Of a stretch of 64,000 bases of DNA, positions 40,146 through 53,203 are shown piece after piece. Every line of letters begins with the position of its first letter. The first letter of the stretch is position 1. The notes under the pieces were generated by a model. It was not told where the DNA came from, did not search any database, and saw nothing but the letters and a program-made list of their open reading frames with translations. Origin of the DNA: Sapria himalayana (taxonomy: Eukaryota > Streptophyta > Magnoliopsida > Malpighiales > Rafflesiaceae); assembly GCA_029783825.1 (NCBI GenBank), contig JAREIK010002677.1, positions 139,411-203,410 on the forward strand, given 5' to 3'. A program made the translations under genes and the position numbers.

Positions 40146-43100
40146 CTTTCTGTCTGACTCACTAACTAACTATATGTGTTTCTAACTGCCTATTAATTTT
40201 TCTATTTGTTAGTCTATTTATTTGTCTATTTGTTTATCTTTCTATCTATCTATCTATATATCAATCTGTCTATCTATTTGTCTTGCAATCTGTCAGTCTG
40301 TCTATCTATATATTGATCAATTTATCTGTCTATCTATCTATCTATTTGTCTATATATCTTTATATCTATTTATCTATCTATATGTCTATCAATTTGTCTA
40401 TATATATATATATATATATATATCATTTTTTTAAATATCTATCTATCTTTCTAACTATCAATCTTCCTATTTATCTGTCTATATATATGTTTATCTATAT
40501 ATCTATCAATCTATCTATCTATCTATCTTTCTATATAGTCTGTCTGTCTATCTATTTATCTATCTATAAATTTATTTATCTAGATATTTGACTATTTGTG
40601 AATCTATTTATCTATCCATAGGTATATATATATATATATATGTCTATCTCGCTATCTATATATTTATCTGTTGATCAATCTGTCTATATATCTATCTATC
40701 TATTTGTATATCTATCTATCTATATATCTATCTATATATCTATCTGTATATCTATTTGTCTATCAATTTGCCAATCTATCTATCTATTTATTTGGGTATC
40801 TATCTGTCTAAAGTTCTATTAATCAACTTGTCTATCAATATGTCTATCAATCTACCTATTAATCTATCTATCTATTAGTCTATCTATATGTCTATCTATA
40901 TGTCTACCAATCTATCTATCTATTTATTTATTTATTAATCTATATCTATGTATCTATATTATAATCTCTCTATATATATCCAAGTATCAATTAATTAATA
41001 AATTAATCGATCTGTGTGTCTATCAATATGTCTATCGATTTGTCATTACTCTATCTATCTAACTAAATATTTGCCTATCTATCTATCTTTCTATATATTT
41101 ATTTGTCTATCTATCTATTTATGTATCTATCATTGTCTATCTATTTATCTATTTATCAATCTATCCGTCTATCAATATACCTATCAATCTATCATACTAT
41201 TTGTCTAATTATGTGTCTATCATTTTATCTCTTTAACTATTTATATATCTTTGTATCTATCTATCTATTAATCTAATAATCAATCTATTTATGAATCTAT
41301 CATAAATAAATCATTCTATCTATATATCCATCGATCTATTTATCTATCTATCTTTTTATTTGTCTATCTATCAGTTTATCTATCTATATGTCTGTCTATC
41401 TATTTATTTATCTATCTATCTATCTTTTTATCTATAGATCTCTCTATCAACGTATATATCAATCTATCTATCTATCTTGCTATCTATGTATCTTTCTATC
41501 CATGTATCTATCTATCTATCTGTTAATCTATCTTTTTTTCTATATGTCTATCAATCTATCTTTCAATCTTTCTATGAATCTATTTATCAATCAATCATTA
41601 TAAGGTTATGTCTATCTTGTATTTGTCTATCAATCTGTCTATCAATCTATCCATCTATCTATTTATCTGTATATCTTTCTATCTTTCTATCTGCCTATCT
41701 ATTTAACTATCTATTTGTCTATCTGTCTATTTATCTATTTATGTATATATTTGTATATCTATCTATCAATCTAACTGCCTATCCATTGTCTATGTATCTG
41801 TCTATTTATATATCTATCTTTCTATCCTTCTATTATTCTACTTATTTATCTATCTATCTATTTATCTATATATATATATCATTCTATCAATCTATTTATC
41901 AATCTTTCTATCTATCATTCTATCAATATGTTTATCAATCTATGTATCAATCAATCTATTATTCTATATATCAATTTATCTAGATATATGTCTATCTATC
42001 TTTCTATTTATTTTCCAATCTATCTGTCTATAAATTTGGCTATTTAACTATCTCTTTATATGTCAATCGATTTGTCTTTCTATTAAGTATTTATAAGTCT
42101 ATCTTTCTGTGTAACTATCTGTGTATCAATATATCTATCAATATGTCTATTTATTTGTTTATCTATCTATTTATCTATCTGCCTGTCTATCTATCTATTT
42201 ATCTATCTCCCTGTCTATCTATCTATCTATCTATTTATTTGTCTATCTATCTATCTATTTATTTGTCTATCTATTTGTGTATCTATCTAACTATCATTCT
42301 ATCTATGTTTCTATATATCTATCAATCATCATATCTATTTATCTTTCAATCTATCAGTCTGTCTATATATCTATCTCTATATATATATATATCTATCTAT
42401 ATGTATGTCTATTTTTCTAAAAATCTGTCAATCTATCTGTTTACCAATCTTTCTCTCTATTTATATGTATGTCTATCTATATATCTATCTATCAATATAT
42501 TTATGTATCTATATCTTTATCAATCTATCTATCTGTATATCTTTTTATATATCTATCTGTCTATCTATCTGTATATCTATTTATCTATCTATCTATTTAT
42601 CTATTTGTCTATCTATATGTCTATCAATTTGTCATTCTATCTAACTATCTTTCTATCTATTTTTCTATCTATCAATCTATTAATATATCTATCTATCTAT
42701 TTATCTATATTTATATCTATCTATCTTTCTTTATTTCTATTTGTATATATATATATATATATCTATCTATCTATCTATTGTTTATCTGTCTATCTATATG
42801 TCTATCTATATGTCTATCTATCTATATATCTATTTATCTATCTATTTGTCTATCTATATTTCAATATATATGTCTATTTATTTGACTATCTGACTAACTA
42901 TCTATCTATCTATATATCAATATATCTGTCAATCTATTTATCTGAATATCTTTCAATCAAACATTCTAACTATATATCTATCTATTTGTTTATCTAACTA
43001 TCAATCTATCAATCTATCTTTTTGTCTATCTATCTTTCTATCTATCTATCTATTTATATATATGTCTATATATCTATCTATTAATCAGCCTTTCTATCAA

Positions 43101-46100
43101 TATGTCTATTAATCTATCAATCAATCAATCAATAAATCTATTTGTCTATCTATATGTCTATCTATATGTCTACCTATCTATCTATTTATATATTAATTAA
43201 TCTATATCTATGTATCTATTTAATAATCTATCTATATATCTATTTATGTATGTATGTATATATCTATCTACCTATATGTCTATTAATCAATCTATCTATC
43301 TATCTAGCTATATATCTGTCTATATATCTATCTTTCTATATCTCTATCTATATATCTAACTATCTATCTGTCTATATATCTATCTTTTTATATCTCTATT
43401 TGTCTATCTATCTATCTATATATTTATCATTGTCTATCTATTTATCTATCAATCTATTTGTCTATCAAACTATCTATCAATTTTTCTATCTATTTATCTA
43501 ATTATTTGTCTATCTTTTGATCTATCTATCTATTTATATTTCTTTATATCTATCTATCTATCAATCTGACTATTAATCTATATATGAATCTGTCAATCAA
43601 TCAATCATTCTATTTGTAAATATATCTACTATCTTTATTACTATCGATTTGTTTATCTATCTATCAACATATTTTATTATCTATCAGTCTATCTATTTAT
43701 CTATGTTTCTATTTATTTAACTATCTTTCTTTCTATCTATATATCTCTCTATCTAATCAACCTATATATAAATCTGTATATTTATTTATCTTACTATCTA
43801 TCTATCTAGCTATCTATCAATCTTTCTTTCAATCTATTTATGAATATATTTATCAAGTAATCATTTTATCTATTTATCTATCAATCTATCTGTCTATCAA
43901 TCTGTATATCAATCTATACATCTATATATCTATCGATCTATTTGTTTATCTTTTTATCTTTCTATCATTCTATCAACTCTCGATTTGTCTATCTGTCTAT
44001 CTATCTATCTTTATATCTATATAACTATCAATCTATCAATCTATCTATCTATATGTTTGTCTATCTATCTATCTATTTGTCTATCATCCTGTCTATTTAT
44101 TTGTCTATTATTATATCTATCAATTAGTATATCAATCTATTGACTAGTCTCTCTATCAATTTATCCATCAATCTCTCTATCATTCTATCTATCAATCTAT
44201 CTAGATATTTATCTATCTATCTGTCTGTCTATCTATTTTTCTATCAATATATCTATCATTATGTCAATCTATCTATCTCTATATCAATCTTACAATTAAT
44301 TTATTTATCAAACTATCTATATATCTACTTTTCTACTATCTATCTATTTGTTTGTATGTTTGACTATTTATCTATTTTTTTATTTGTTTGTCTATCTATC
44401 TACCTACATGAATGTCTACCTGCCTGACTAAGTGACTAATTAACTATCTGCATGTATATCAATTTGTTTGTTTATCAATATGTCAATAAATCTATCTACC
44501 TATCAATTTTTCTATTTCTCTGTCTGTCTATTTATCCGTCTATCTATTATCTATCTACTTAACTAACTATCTATCTATTTATCTATCTATCTGTTTGTCT
44601 TTCTATCTAAATGTATATCTATATACTATCTATCTAAATGTCTATCTGTCTATCTAACAATATATCTACCTATCAATCAATAAATCAATCAATCAATCAT
44701 TCTTTCTATTTTTCAATCTATCTAGATATATATCTATCTATCTATTTTTGTATCTTTCTGACAATCTATCTGTCTATCTAACAAACTATCTATCTGTCTA
44801 TCTATTTTTATATTTATCTACTATTTATCTATCTATTTGTCTATTTATTTGTCTATCTATCTATAAATCTATTTGTCAATGAACCAATCTATCTATATTT
44901 CTAATAATATATCTATCATTTTGTCTATCTATTTGTCTATGTATCTCTCTATCTAACTACCTTTCTATTAGTCTATCTATTTATCTATCGATCTGTCTAT
45001 TAATCTTTCCAGTAATTTGCCAATCTATCTATCTATAAATCAATTTATCTATGAATTTATCGATCTACCTTTCAATCTAAATATCTATCTATCTATTTGT
45101 CTATCTTTCTATCTATTTATATATATGACTATATATATGTTAATCTATTTGTGTATTTATCTATCTATATATCTAGAAGTCTATCAATCTGTCTACCAAT
45201 TTGTCTATCTATTAGACTTTTAATATGTGTATTAATATTTATATCAAACTATCTATATATTTATCTATCTATTTGTCTGTCTTCCTTTATGTCTCTTAAT
45301 TTATCTATTTTTTTGTCTATCCATTTGTTTATCTACCTGTGTGCCTGAATGCATGCCTACCTATATGTCTATCTCTCTATCAGTAAGTCTGTATATCTAT
45401 CTATCTATCTTTCTGTCTATCTATCAGTTTATATATCTGTTTTTATATTTGTATGTATGTCTATCTGAATGCTAATCAATCTATATATTAATCTATCAAT
45501 CAATTTGCCTAACAATCTATCTATTAATATGGGAATCATTCTATCTATCAATATGTGTATTTATCTATCGATATATTTATCTATCTATCTATTTAACTAT
45601 CTATCTATCGATTTATTTATCTGATGATATATCAATCTATATATATGTGTATCTATTTATCTATATATTTGTCCATTTGTCTGGCAATCAATAGGTATAT
45701 TAATCTATCTATCAAACTATCTATACATCTATCTATTTCATTCTCTATCTGTTTTTTATTTGTTTGTATGTATATCTATCTATATGTATGTATGTATGTG
45801 TGTATCCTTGTTTGACTAAATGTCAACCTGCCTATCTATATATCTATCTATCTATTTGTTTATCTATTTATTTGCCTCTATTTCTATTTATTTGTTTATC
45901 TTACTATCTATTCATCTATCTATCTATTTGTCAATCTATTTATGTATCTATCTGTCTATCTATATGTCTATCTATATGTTTATCTATATGTCTATCTATC
46001 TATTTTTCTAAATATCTTTATATCTTTCTATGTGTCAATCTATTTATCTATCTACCTATCTAATCATCTATCTATCTGTCCATCTATTTGTCTATCAATT

Positions 46101-48119
46101 TATCAATCTAACTATATATCTATCTGTGTATCTATTTTTTTATCTGACTATCTATCTATCTGTCTATCTATTTTCTATCAATATGTCTATTAATGTTCTA
46201 TCTATTGGTGCATCAATCTATTTATTAACCTACCTATCAAACTATATATCTATCTGTCTATCTATTCATTTATCTCTCTATCTGTCTATTTGTTTGTGTG
46301 TATGTCTATCTATCTTTCTTTCTATTTGTCTATCTACCTACCTGACTATCCATCTATCTATTTATTTTTCTATTTATATGTTTTTTTTGTTTGTCTATTT
46401 ATTTTTTTGTTTGTGTCTCAACCTATCTATCTATCTACTTGTATATCTATATGACTATCAATCTATCTATCTATCAATCTATCTATCTATTTATCTTTCT
46501 CTCTATAATGATATTTCTCTATGAATCTATATATATATATATATATATATATATCTTTCGATCAATGTGTTTATTTGTCTATGAGTTTATTTGTCTATTT
46601 GTCTATCTACATCTCTATAGACTGATTGCCTACCTGACTCTCTATCTCTCTATTAGTCTGTCTCTCAATATCTTTGTGTATCAAAATTTTTATTTATCTA
46701 TTTGTTTGTTTGTTTGTATTTTGTTTATTTGTCTATCAATCTATCTATCAATATTGAAATAAATCTATCAATTTGTCTATCAATTTCTCTATCAATCTAT
46801 CAATCTTTCTATCAATCAATCAATCTATCTGTCTATTTATTTGTCTATATTTCGTTCTATATAACTATCTATATATCTATCTATATAACTATCTATCTAT
46901 CTGTCTTTCATTCTATCTATCTATATATCTATTTGTCTATCTTTTAATTTATTTATATATCTGTTTATCTATCTATCTATCTATTTGTCTATCTATCTAT
47001 CTATCAATTTTATATCAATCAGTCTATTAATCATAGTATTAATCTGTCTATCAAACTATCTTTCTATCTGTCTATATATATATTTGTCTTCCTATCAATG
47101 TGTCTATTTGTCTATTAGTTAGTATGTCTATTTGTCTATATTCTTACCTACCTGACTATCTGCCTGCTTGAGTATATATCTCTATTTGTCTGCCTATCTA
47201 TTAATGTGTCTATCTCTCTTTCTGTCTATCTATCTATTTTTCTATCTGTTTGTTTATCTTTATGTTTCTCTATCTGTCTAGTTATCGATCTGTCTATCAA
47301 TCTATCAATCAATCTTTCTATCAATCTATTTATCAATCTTTCAATAATTTTATATATTAATATGTCTATTTATCTACTTATCTATCTATCTATCTAACTG
47401 TCTATATACCTATTTATGTATCTCTATATCTTTCTGCTTATCTATATGACTATCTATGTATCTATCTCACTATCTATCAATCTATCAATTTATCTATATA
47501 TTCATCTATCTAACTAACTAACTATCTATCTATCTATATATCTATTTATGTCTCTATCTATTTATTAATCATTTTGTCTATCAATTTGTCTTTCAACCTA
47601 TCTATCCATCGGTCTATCAATGTGGCATATAATCTATCTATCAAACTATCTATATATTTGTGTATCTATTTGTCTATCAATTTGTTTGCCTATATTTTTA
47701 TCTGTATATCTATATATCAGTCTGTCAATTTTGTATACATGCCTGACTGACTGTTAGCCTATATGACTATCTATCTATATGTCTATTTGTCTATCTATTT
47801 GTCTGTCTATCTATCTATTTGTTTGTTTTTCTATCTATCTTTATATCTATATATTTGTCTCCCCTTCTAATAAATTTAATATCTATCTATATATCTATTT
47901 GTCTATCTATCTATATATCAAGCTATCTATCTTTTTGTCTATCTTTTTATCTATCAATCTGTCTATCAATTTGTCTTTGAACCTATCTATCAATCTATCA
48001 CTCAATCTATCTATCAATATGTCTATCAATCTATCTATCTATTTTAAAATTAATTTATTTATAAATCTATCTATCAATCTATATATCAATCTATTTATCA
48101 ATTAGTCTATCTATATTTA

Positions 48120-48850
48120 TTTCTATTTGTCTATCTATCTTTCAATTTGTGTATCAATCTATCTAACGATTGATATATCAATCTATGTATGAAATTTATC
48201 TATATAAATATCTATATATCTATCTATGTATTTGTCTATCTATATGTCTAACTATTTAGTTGTCTATCTCATTATCTATGTGTCAATTTGTTTGTCTGCC
48301 TACCTGATTGACCATATGCATTCCTGATTGTTTGTTTATATATTGTTTTGTTGTTTGTTTTCCGATCTATTTATTTGTCTATTTGTTTATATGTATGTGT
48401 ATCAATCTATCGATGTATCTATCTATCTGTCTATATTTGTCTATCTATACGTCTATCTATCAATATATCTATCTATCTCTCTATCTATATATATATATAT
48501 ATATCTATTTATTTGTCTATCTATCTTCTATCTATCTTTCTATCTATCAATTTATCTATCTATCTATATATCTGTATATCTTTCTGTCTGTTATCTAACT
48601 ATCTACTGTCTATCTATCTGTCTATATATCTATATATCTATTTATTTGTTTATCTATCTATCTATAAATCTATCTATCTATATATCTGTCTATGTATCTG
48701 TCTATCTTTTTGTCTACCTATTTGATTATCTATCTTTCGATCTATCTATCTATGTGTTTATCCATCTATCAAGTTATCTATCTATCCATTTTTTTATCTA
48801 TCTGTCTATATATCTTTCTATCTATCTGTTTATATATCTATCCATATATA
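48120..48850 (+). repeat. Higher-order unit 1 of the about 2.36-kb-spaced duplication
   Basis: Landmarks in order: TTTCAATTTGTGTATCAATC (48151), GATATATCAATCTATGTATG (48171), TGTGTCAATTTGTTTGTCTG (48279), GTTTGTTTATATATTGTTTT (48331) and CGATGTATCTATCTATCTGT (48411). The same ordered words, slightly changed, occur about 2345-2365 bp downstream. Confidence 0.75.
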
Positions 48851-49273
48851 TAAATATATATATGTATATGTATATATATCTATATCATCTATATATCTTT
48901 ATATATATATATATATATATCAATCAATCAATCTATCTATATGTTTATCTATCTATATATCTATTTGTCTATCTATCAGTCTATCTATTTGTCTATCTAT
49001 TTTTCTATCATTCCATCTATCAATATATATATATATATATATCTGTCTGTCTATATGTTTGTTTTTCTATGTGTCTTCATATATGTCTATCTATTTATCT
49101 ACATGTCTTCATGACTATTTTCCTACCTATTTGTCTACCTGTCAATCTATGTGTCAGTCAAAATGTCTATCTATCTATTTGTTTGTCTATTTGTATATAT
49201 TCATGTGCTTTTATCTTTTGATCTATATATTTATCAATATATATGTCTATCTATCTATATATCTATATCTATC

Positions 49274-49312
<39 letters not shown>

Positions 49313-50484
49313 ATCGTTCTTTCTTTCTTTCTTTCTTTCTATCTAACTATCTATCTTTCTTTCTATCAATCTTTTTATCTATCTATCTATAAATATATTT
49401 GTATGTGTATCTATCTATCTATCTATTTGTCTAACTATCTATATATCTATTTATGTATTTGTCTATATATCTATCTAGCTAGCTATCTATTTGTCTAATT
49501 ATTTATCGATCGATCTATATATCTATATTTCTATCTATCTATATTTCAATCTATCTATCTATATATCTATCTATCATTCTATCAAATTAATCTATCTATT
49601 TTTCTATGAATCTATTTAGCAATCTTTTTAAAAATCTATCCATCAATCTATCAATTGGTCTATCTATCTATCTATCAATTTGCTTTCAATCTGTCTACAC
49701 TCTATCAATCAATCAATCTTTCAATCTATCTATCTATCTATCGGCCTATGTATCTATATATCTATCTGTGTATGTATTTATCTATCTTTCTCTCATCTCT
49801 CTATCTATTTATATGTCTATATATCTATCTATTTATCTATATATCTTTCTATATCTCTATCTATTGTATATTTATTAGTCTTATAAACTATCTATCTCTC
49901 TGTCTGTCTATCTATCGATTTATCTATCTTTCTATCTATCTATCTATCTGTGTATTAATTATATATCTATCAGTCTATTAATTAGTATGGTAATCTATCT
50001 ATCAAACTATCTATCTATTTATCTTTCTATCCATCTATATTTTTATTAAAGTGTCAACTTGTCTATCTGTTTGTCTGTCTATTTGTTTGTCTGCTTGCCT
50101 TCCTAATTGTCTACCTACCTGAGTGTCTTTTCTATCAATTAATCAATCTATTAATCTATCAATCTATCTATCTATTTATCAATCTTTCTATCAATCTTTC
50201 TATCTATTAATATATTTGTCTATCTGTTTGTATATCTATATGTTTGTCTATCCTTCAATCTTTCTATGAAAATACCTATCAAACTATATATAAATCAATC
50301 TATCATTAGGTTTATCAATCTATCTATTTATCTATCTATCAATTTATCCAACTATCTATCTATGTATATATCTGTCTATCTATCTATCTCTTTATCTATC
50401 TAACTATATATCTATCTATCTATCTATGTCTTTATTTATCAATCTATTTGTCTATTTATTTGTTTATCTATTTGTCTATCTAAC

Positions 50485-51250
50485 TATCTTTCTCTCTTTC
50501 AATTTGTGAATCAACCTGTCTAATTAACGATATATCAATCTATGTATGAATTTATCTATATAACTATCTTTATATCTATCTATGTATTTGTTAATCTATC
50601 TGTCTATCTATTTAATTGTCTATCTCTTTATCCATGTGTCAATCTGTTTGTCTGCCTATGTGATTGAGTGTATGCCTCCCTGATTATTTGTTTATCTATT
50701 GTTTTTTTGTTTTCCTATCTATTTATTTTTCTATTTGTTTATATGTGTCTATCTATCGATGTATTTATCTATCTGTCTATCTATATGTTTATCTATATGT
50801 CTCTCTATCAATATATCTTTCTATCTCTCTGTATATATATATCTATCTATCTATTTGTCTAACTATCTTCTATCTATCAATCTATTTATCTATCTATCTA
50901 TCTGTATATCTATTTGTCTATTATCTATCTGTCTGTCTATCTATTCATCTGTCTGTCTATCTATCTATTTATTTGTTTATCTATTTATCTATCTATAAAT
51001 CTATCTATCTATATATCTATCTATGTATTTTTTATCTTTTTGTCTATCTTTTTGTTTATCTATCTGTCTATCTATTTATCGATCTATCTATCTATGTGTT
51101 TATCTATCTATTAATTTATCTATCTACCATTTTTCTATCTATCTATGTATCTATCTATCCATCTATTTATATATCTTTCTATCTATTTGTCTGTCTATCT
51201 ATCTAATGTCTATCTATATATCTATCTATCTGTCTATCTATCTATCTATT
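50485..51250 (+). repeat. Higher-order unit 2 of the about 2.36-kb-spaced duplication
   Basis: Matching landmarks: TTTCAATTTGTGAATCAACC (50498), GATATATCAATCTATGTATG (50529), TGTGTCAATCTGTTTGTCTG (50635), ATTTGTTTATCTATTGTTTT (50686) and CGATGTATTTATCTATCTGT (50758). It aligns with unit 1 by eye with scattered differences. Confidence 0.75.
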
Positions 51251-51463
51251 GTATATCTATCAATTCATATATATATGTTGTTTATATATCTTTATATCTA
51301 TATAACTATCTATCTATCTATTTATTTATCTATATATCTATTAGACTATCTATTTAGCTATCTATCTATGTATTTATTTATCTATCTATCTACCTGCCTA
51401 TCTATTGGTCTTTCTATATATCTATATTTCTTTCTATTTATCTAACTATCTATATGTCTATTT

Positions 51464-53170
51464 CACTATAAACAAATATTTCTTTAGCTACGAAATTTAG
51501 CTAGGGAAATAATCACAAGTTAATTATCTAGGCATTAGCTAAGGAATATTAAGAGATGTTTGATTTTACATCGAATTATAAATTATCAATGGATTTGTGA
51601 TGGATTAGTTTTCGAAATATTTGATTGAAAATTATTCCTAGCTAATATTATTGTAAATTTTCACACAGAATGGTGGACATTTTAGCAATAACTTTAAATT
51701 TGGATTTTCCCTTGCTAATCAATTAAAGATAAATCCCTCGCTAAATAATATTCTGAAATTTTTCTTAAAGATTTTATATTTATTTACTAGCGATTATTCC
51801 TTAAATGATAATTTTCACAAAATATATGTATTTAGATATTAATTTTTTTCTTGCTATTTTGGCTTGGGATAATTTTCATCGCATATCTTTAATGAATTAA
51901 TTTTTTTATATTACACTTTTTAATATTTTATGTAATTTCATATATTAAAGGTATGTCATGGTCTATGGATGAGCAATCCTTGAAAGTCGCATTCTTCTCA
52001 TATAATTATAAAAATAGGATATTATAAATAAATAATTTATATTCATATAGGCTAAAAAACTATTTTAATGATTATAAAATTTTAAAAGAATTATACAAAA
52101 TATTTCTTCAAAAAATTTTAATCTGATATTTAAATATTTGTATCTAAAAATCATTAAATAATTAATTATATAATTATAATCATTTTTAAGATATTTTAAT
52201 TAATAAAAAAACATAAATAAAATGATTACTAATATAAAACTAAAATATTTAATTGTATGATTAAATAAATAAAATTATAAAAATATCTGAAATAATGAAT
52301 AAACAAGTAAAAATTTATATTTTTTTAAAAAAAAATATTTTTATGATTATAGGAATTTTTTAAAAAATATTTACTAGAAGAATTTAAATTTTTGAATTAT
52401 AAAAAAAATTCAAATATTTCATAAAATTTAAAAACAATAAATTGATATTTAAAGATAAATACATAGATGTTTTAATTACATCAAAAAAATTTTGAAGATT
52501 TAAAAAATAAATATGTCAGTGTGGTTATTAAAAGAACACTTCAATTAATTTTTTAGGATTTTAAAAGAGTTATTTAAAATATTACTAATGAAATTTTTTT
52601 TTCTTGTCCTAAAAACACTTAATTTTTATGCCTATAAACACTTTTGAAAAGTACTACCAAACTGACCTTAAGCTGATTTGAATTTAAATTGTATATTTTG
52701 TCTCTACTGAAATTTCTAAGAATTAAGTAATTGAATAAGATCTTTTCTATTAACTGTAATATTTCATTTTTATTAAAATAACAAATATAACTTATTTTAT
52801 TAAACTTCTCACTTTAAGTAATTTTTAGAATTTTATAAATTATACTTTTATATCAAATAATATGAAATTTAATGCCTATATAATTATTTCTTATTATATT
52901 CATAAAAAATAAATTGAATTCATAAAAAATATATATATATATATGAAATACTTTATTATAATATATTATTTTTTTTATTTATGAAATAATATCATTTATG
53001 GTTAAATAAAAATCTATTTCTTTTTTTATTTATATTTTTACATTTTTATAATTTTAGTTAACTTTTATATATTTGTCTCTTTTTTTTTATATTTACATTC
53101 ATTTTTTTATTTATAGTTTCCGTGAAATATAAAAATGTTAAGGCATTCAAGCACTTAAACCTTTTTTATC
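51464..53170. mobile_element. CACTA-like element copy D, terminal arm at the edge of the array
   Basis: It begins CACTATAAACAAATATTTC directly after array sequence, with a decayed TTAGCTAGGGAAATAATC motif 30 bp in. The arm follows copies B and C in order: TGATTTTACATCGAAT, the conserved block at 51956-52022, ACTACCAAACTGACCTTAAG (about 52655), TATCAAATAATATGAAATTT (about 52850) and TATAGTTTCCGTGAAA / TTAAGGCATTCAAGCACTTA (53110-53160). The last words match copy B on the minus strand near 8715-8755. After this point the copies diverge and the CIP7-like fragment begins. No right end was found. Confidence 0.78.
51956..52022 (+). other. Conserved internal block of the CACTA-like family (copy D)
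   Basis: Reads TCATGGTCTATGGATGAGCA, then ATCCTTGAAAGTCGC, then CATATAATTATAAAAATAGG. It is the closest counterpart of the minus-strand block in copy B. Confidence 0.7.
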
Positions 53171-53203
53171 ATTGTTTGTGAAGAGGAAGAGAAGAGAAGT
53201 GAA

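Larger units (their letters stand above)
34075..51463 (+). repeat. Degenerate (TCTA)n array, block 6 (longest, about 17.4 kb)
   Basis: Same array and polarity, beginning with the AACTA target repeat. It contains many (TA)n runs (for example 35203-35250, 35328-35351 and 49275-49310), a (TTTC)n patch near 49317-49340, a 76-bp duplication with (CAGT)n at 40000-40145, and a long duplication pairing about 48120-48850 with 50485-51250. From 40 kb on, short words like CCTGACT and GCCTACCTGA break the TCTA rhythm. The longest repeat-derived frames reach nearly 300 codons and are not genes. Confidence 0.97.

Noticed and set aside
235..51445. Dozens of + strand open frames of 60-300 codons rich in Ser, Ile, Tyr and Leu, looking like membrane proteins
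   Set aside because: They are translations of a degenerate 4-bp repeat. Overlapping frames show the same peptide cycle, there are no domains, and many lack any gene context.
1..51463. CRISPR-like regular repeats
   Set aside because: The repetition is a 4-bp satellite without unique spacers, in a plant nuclear context.
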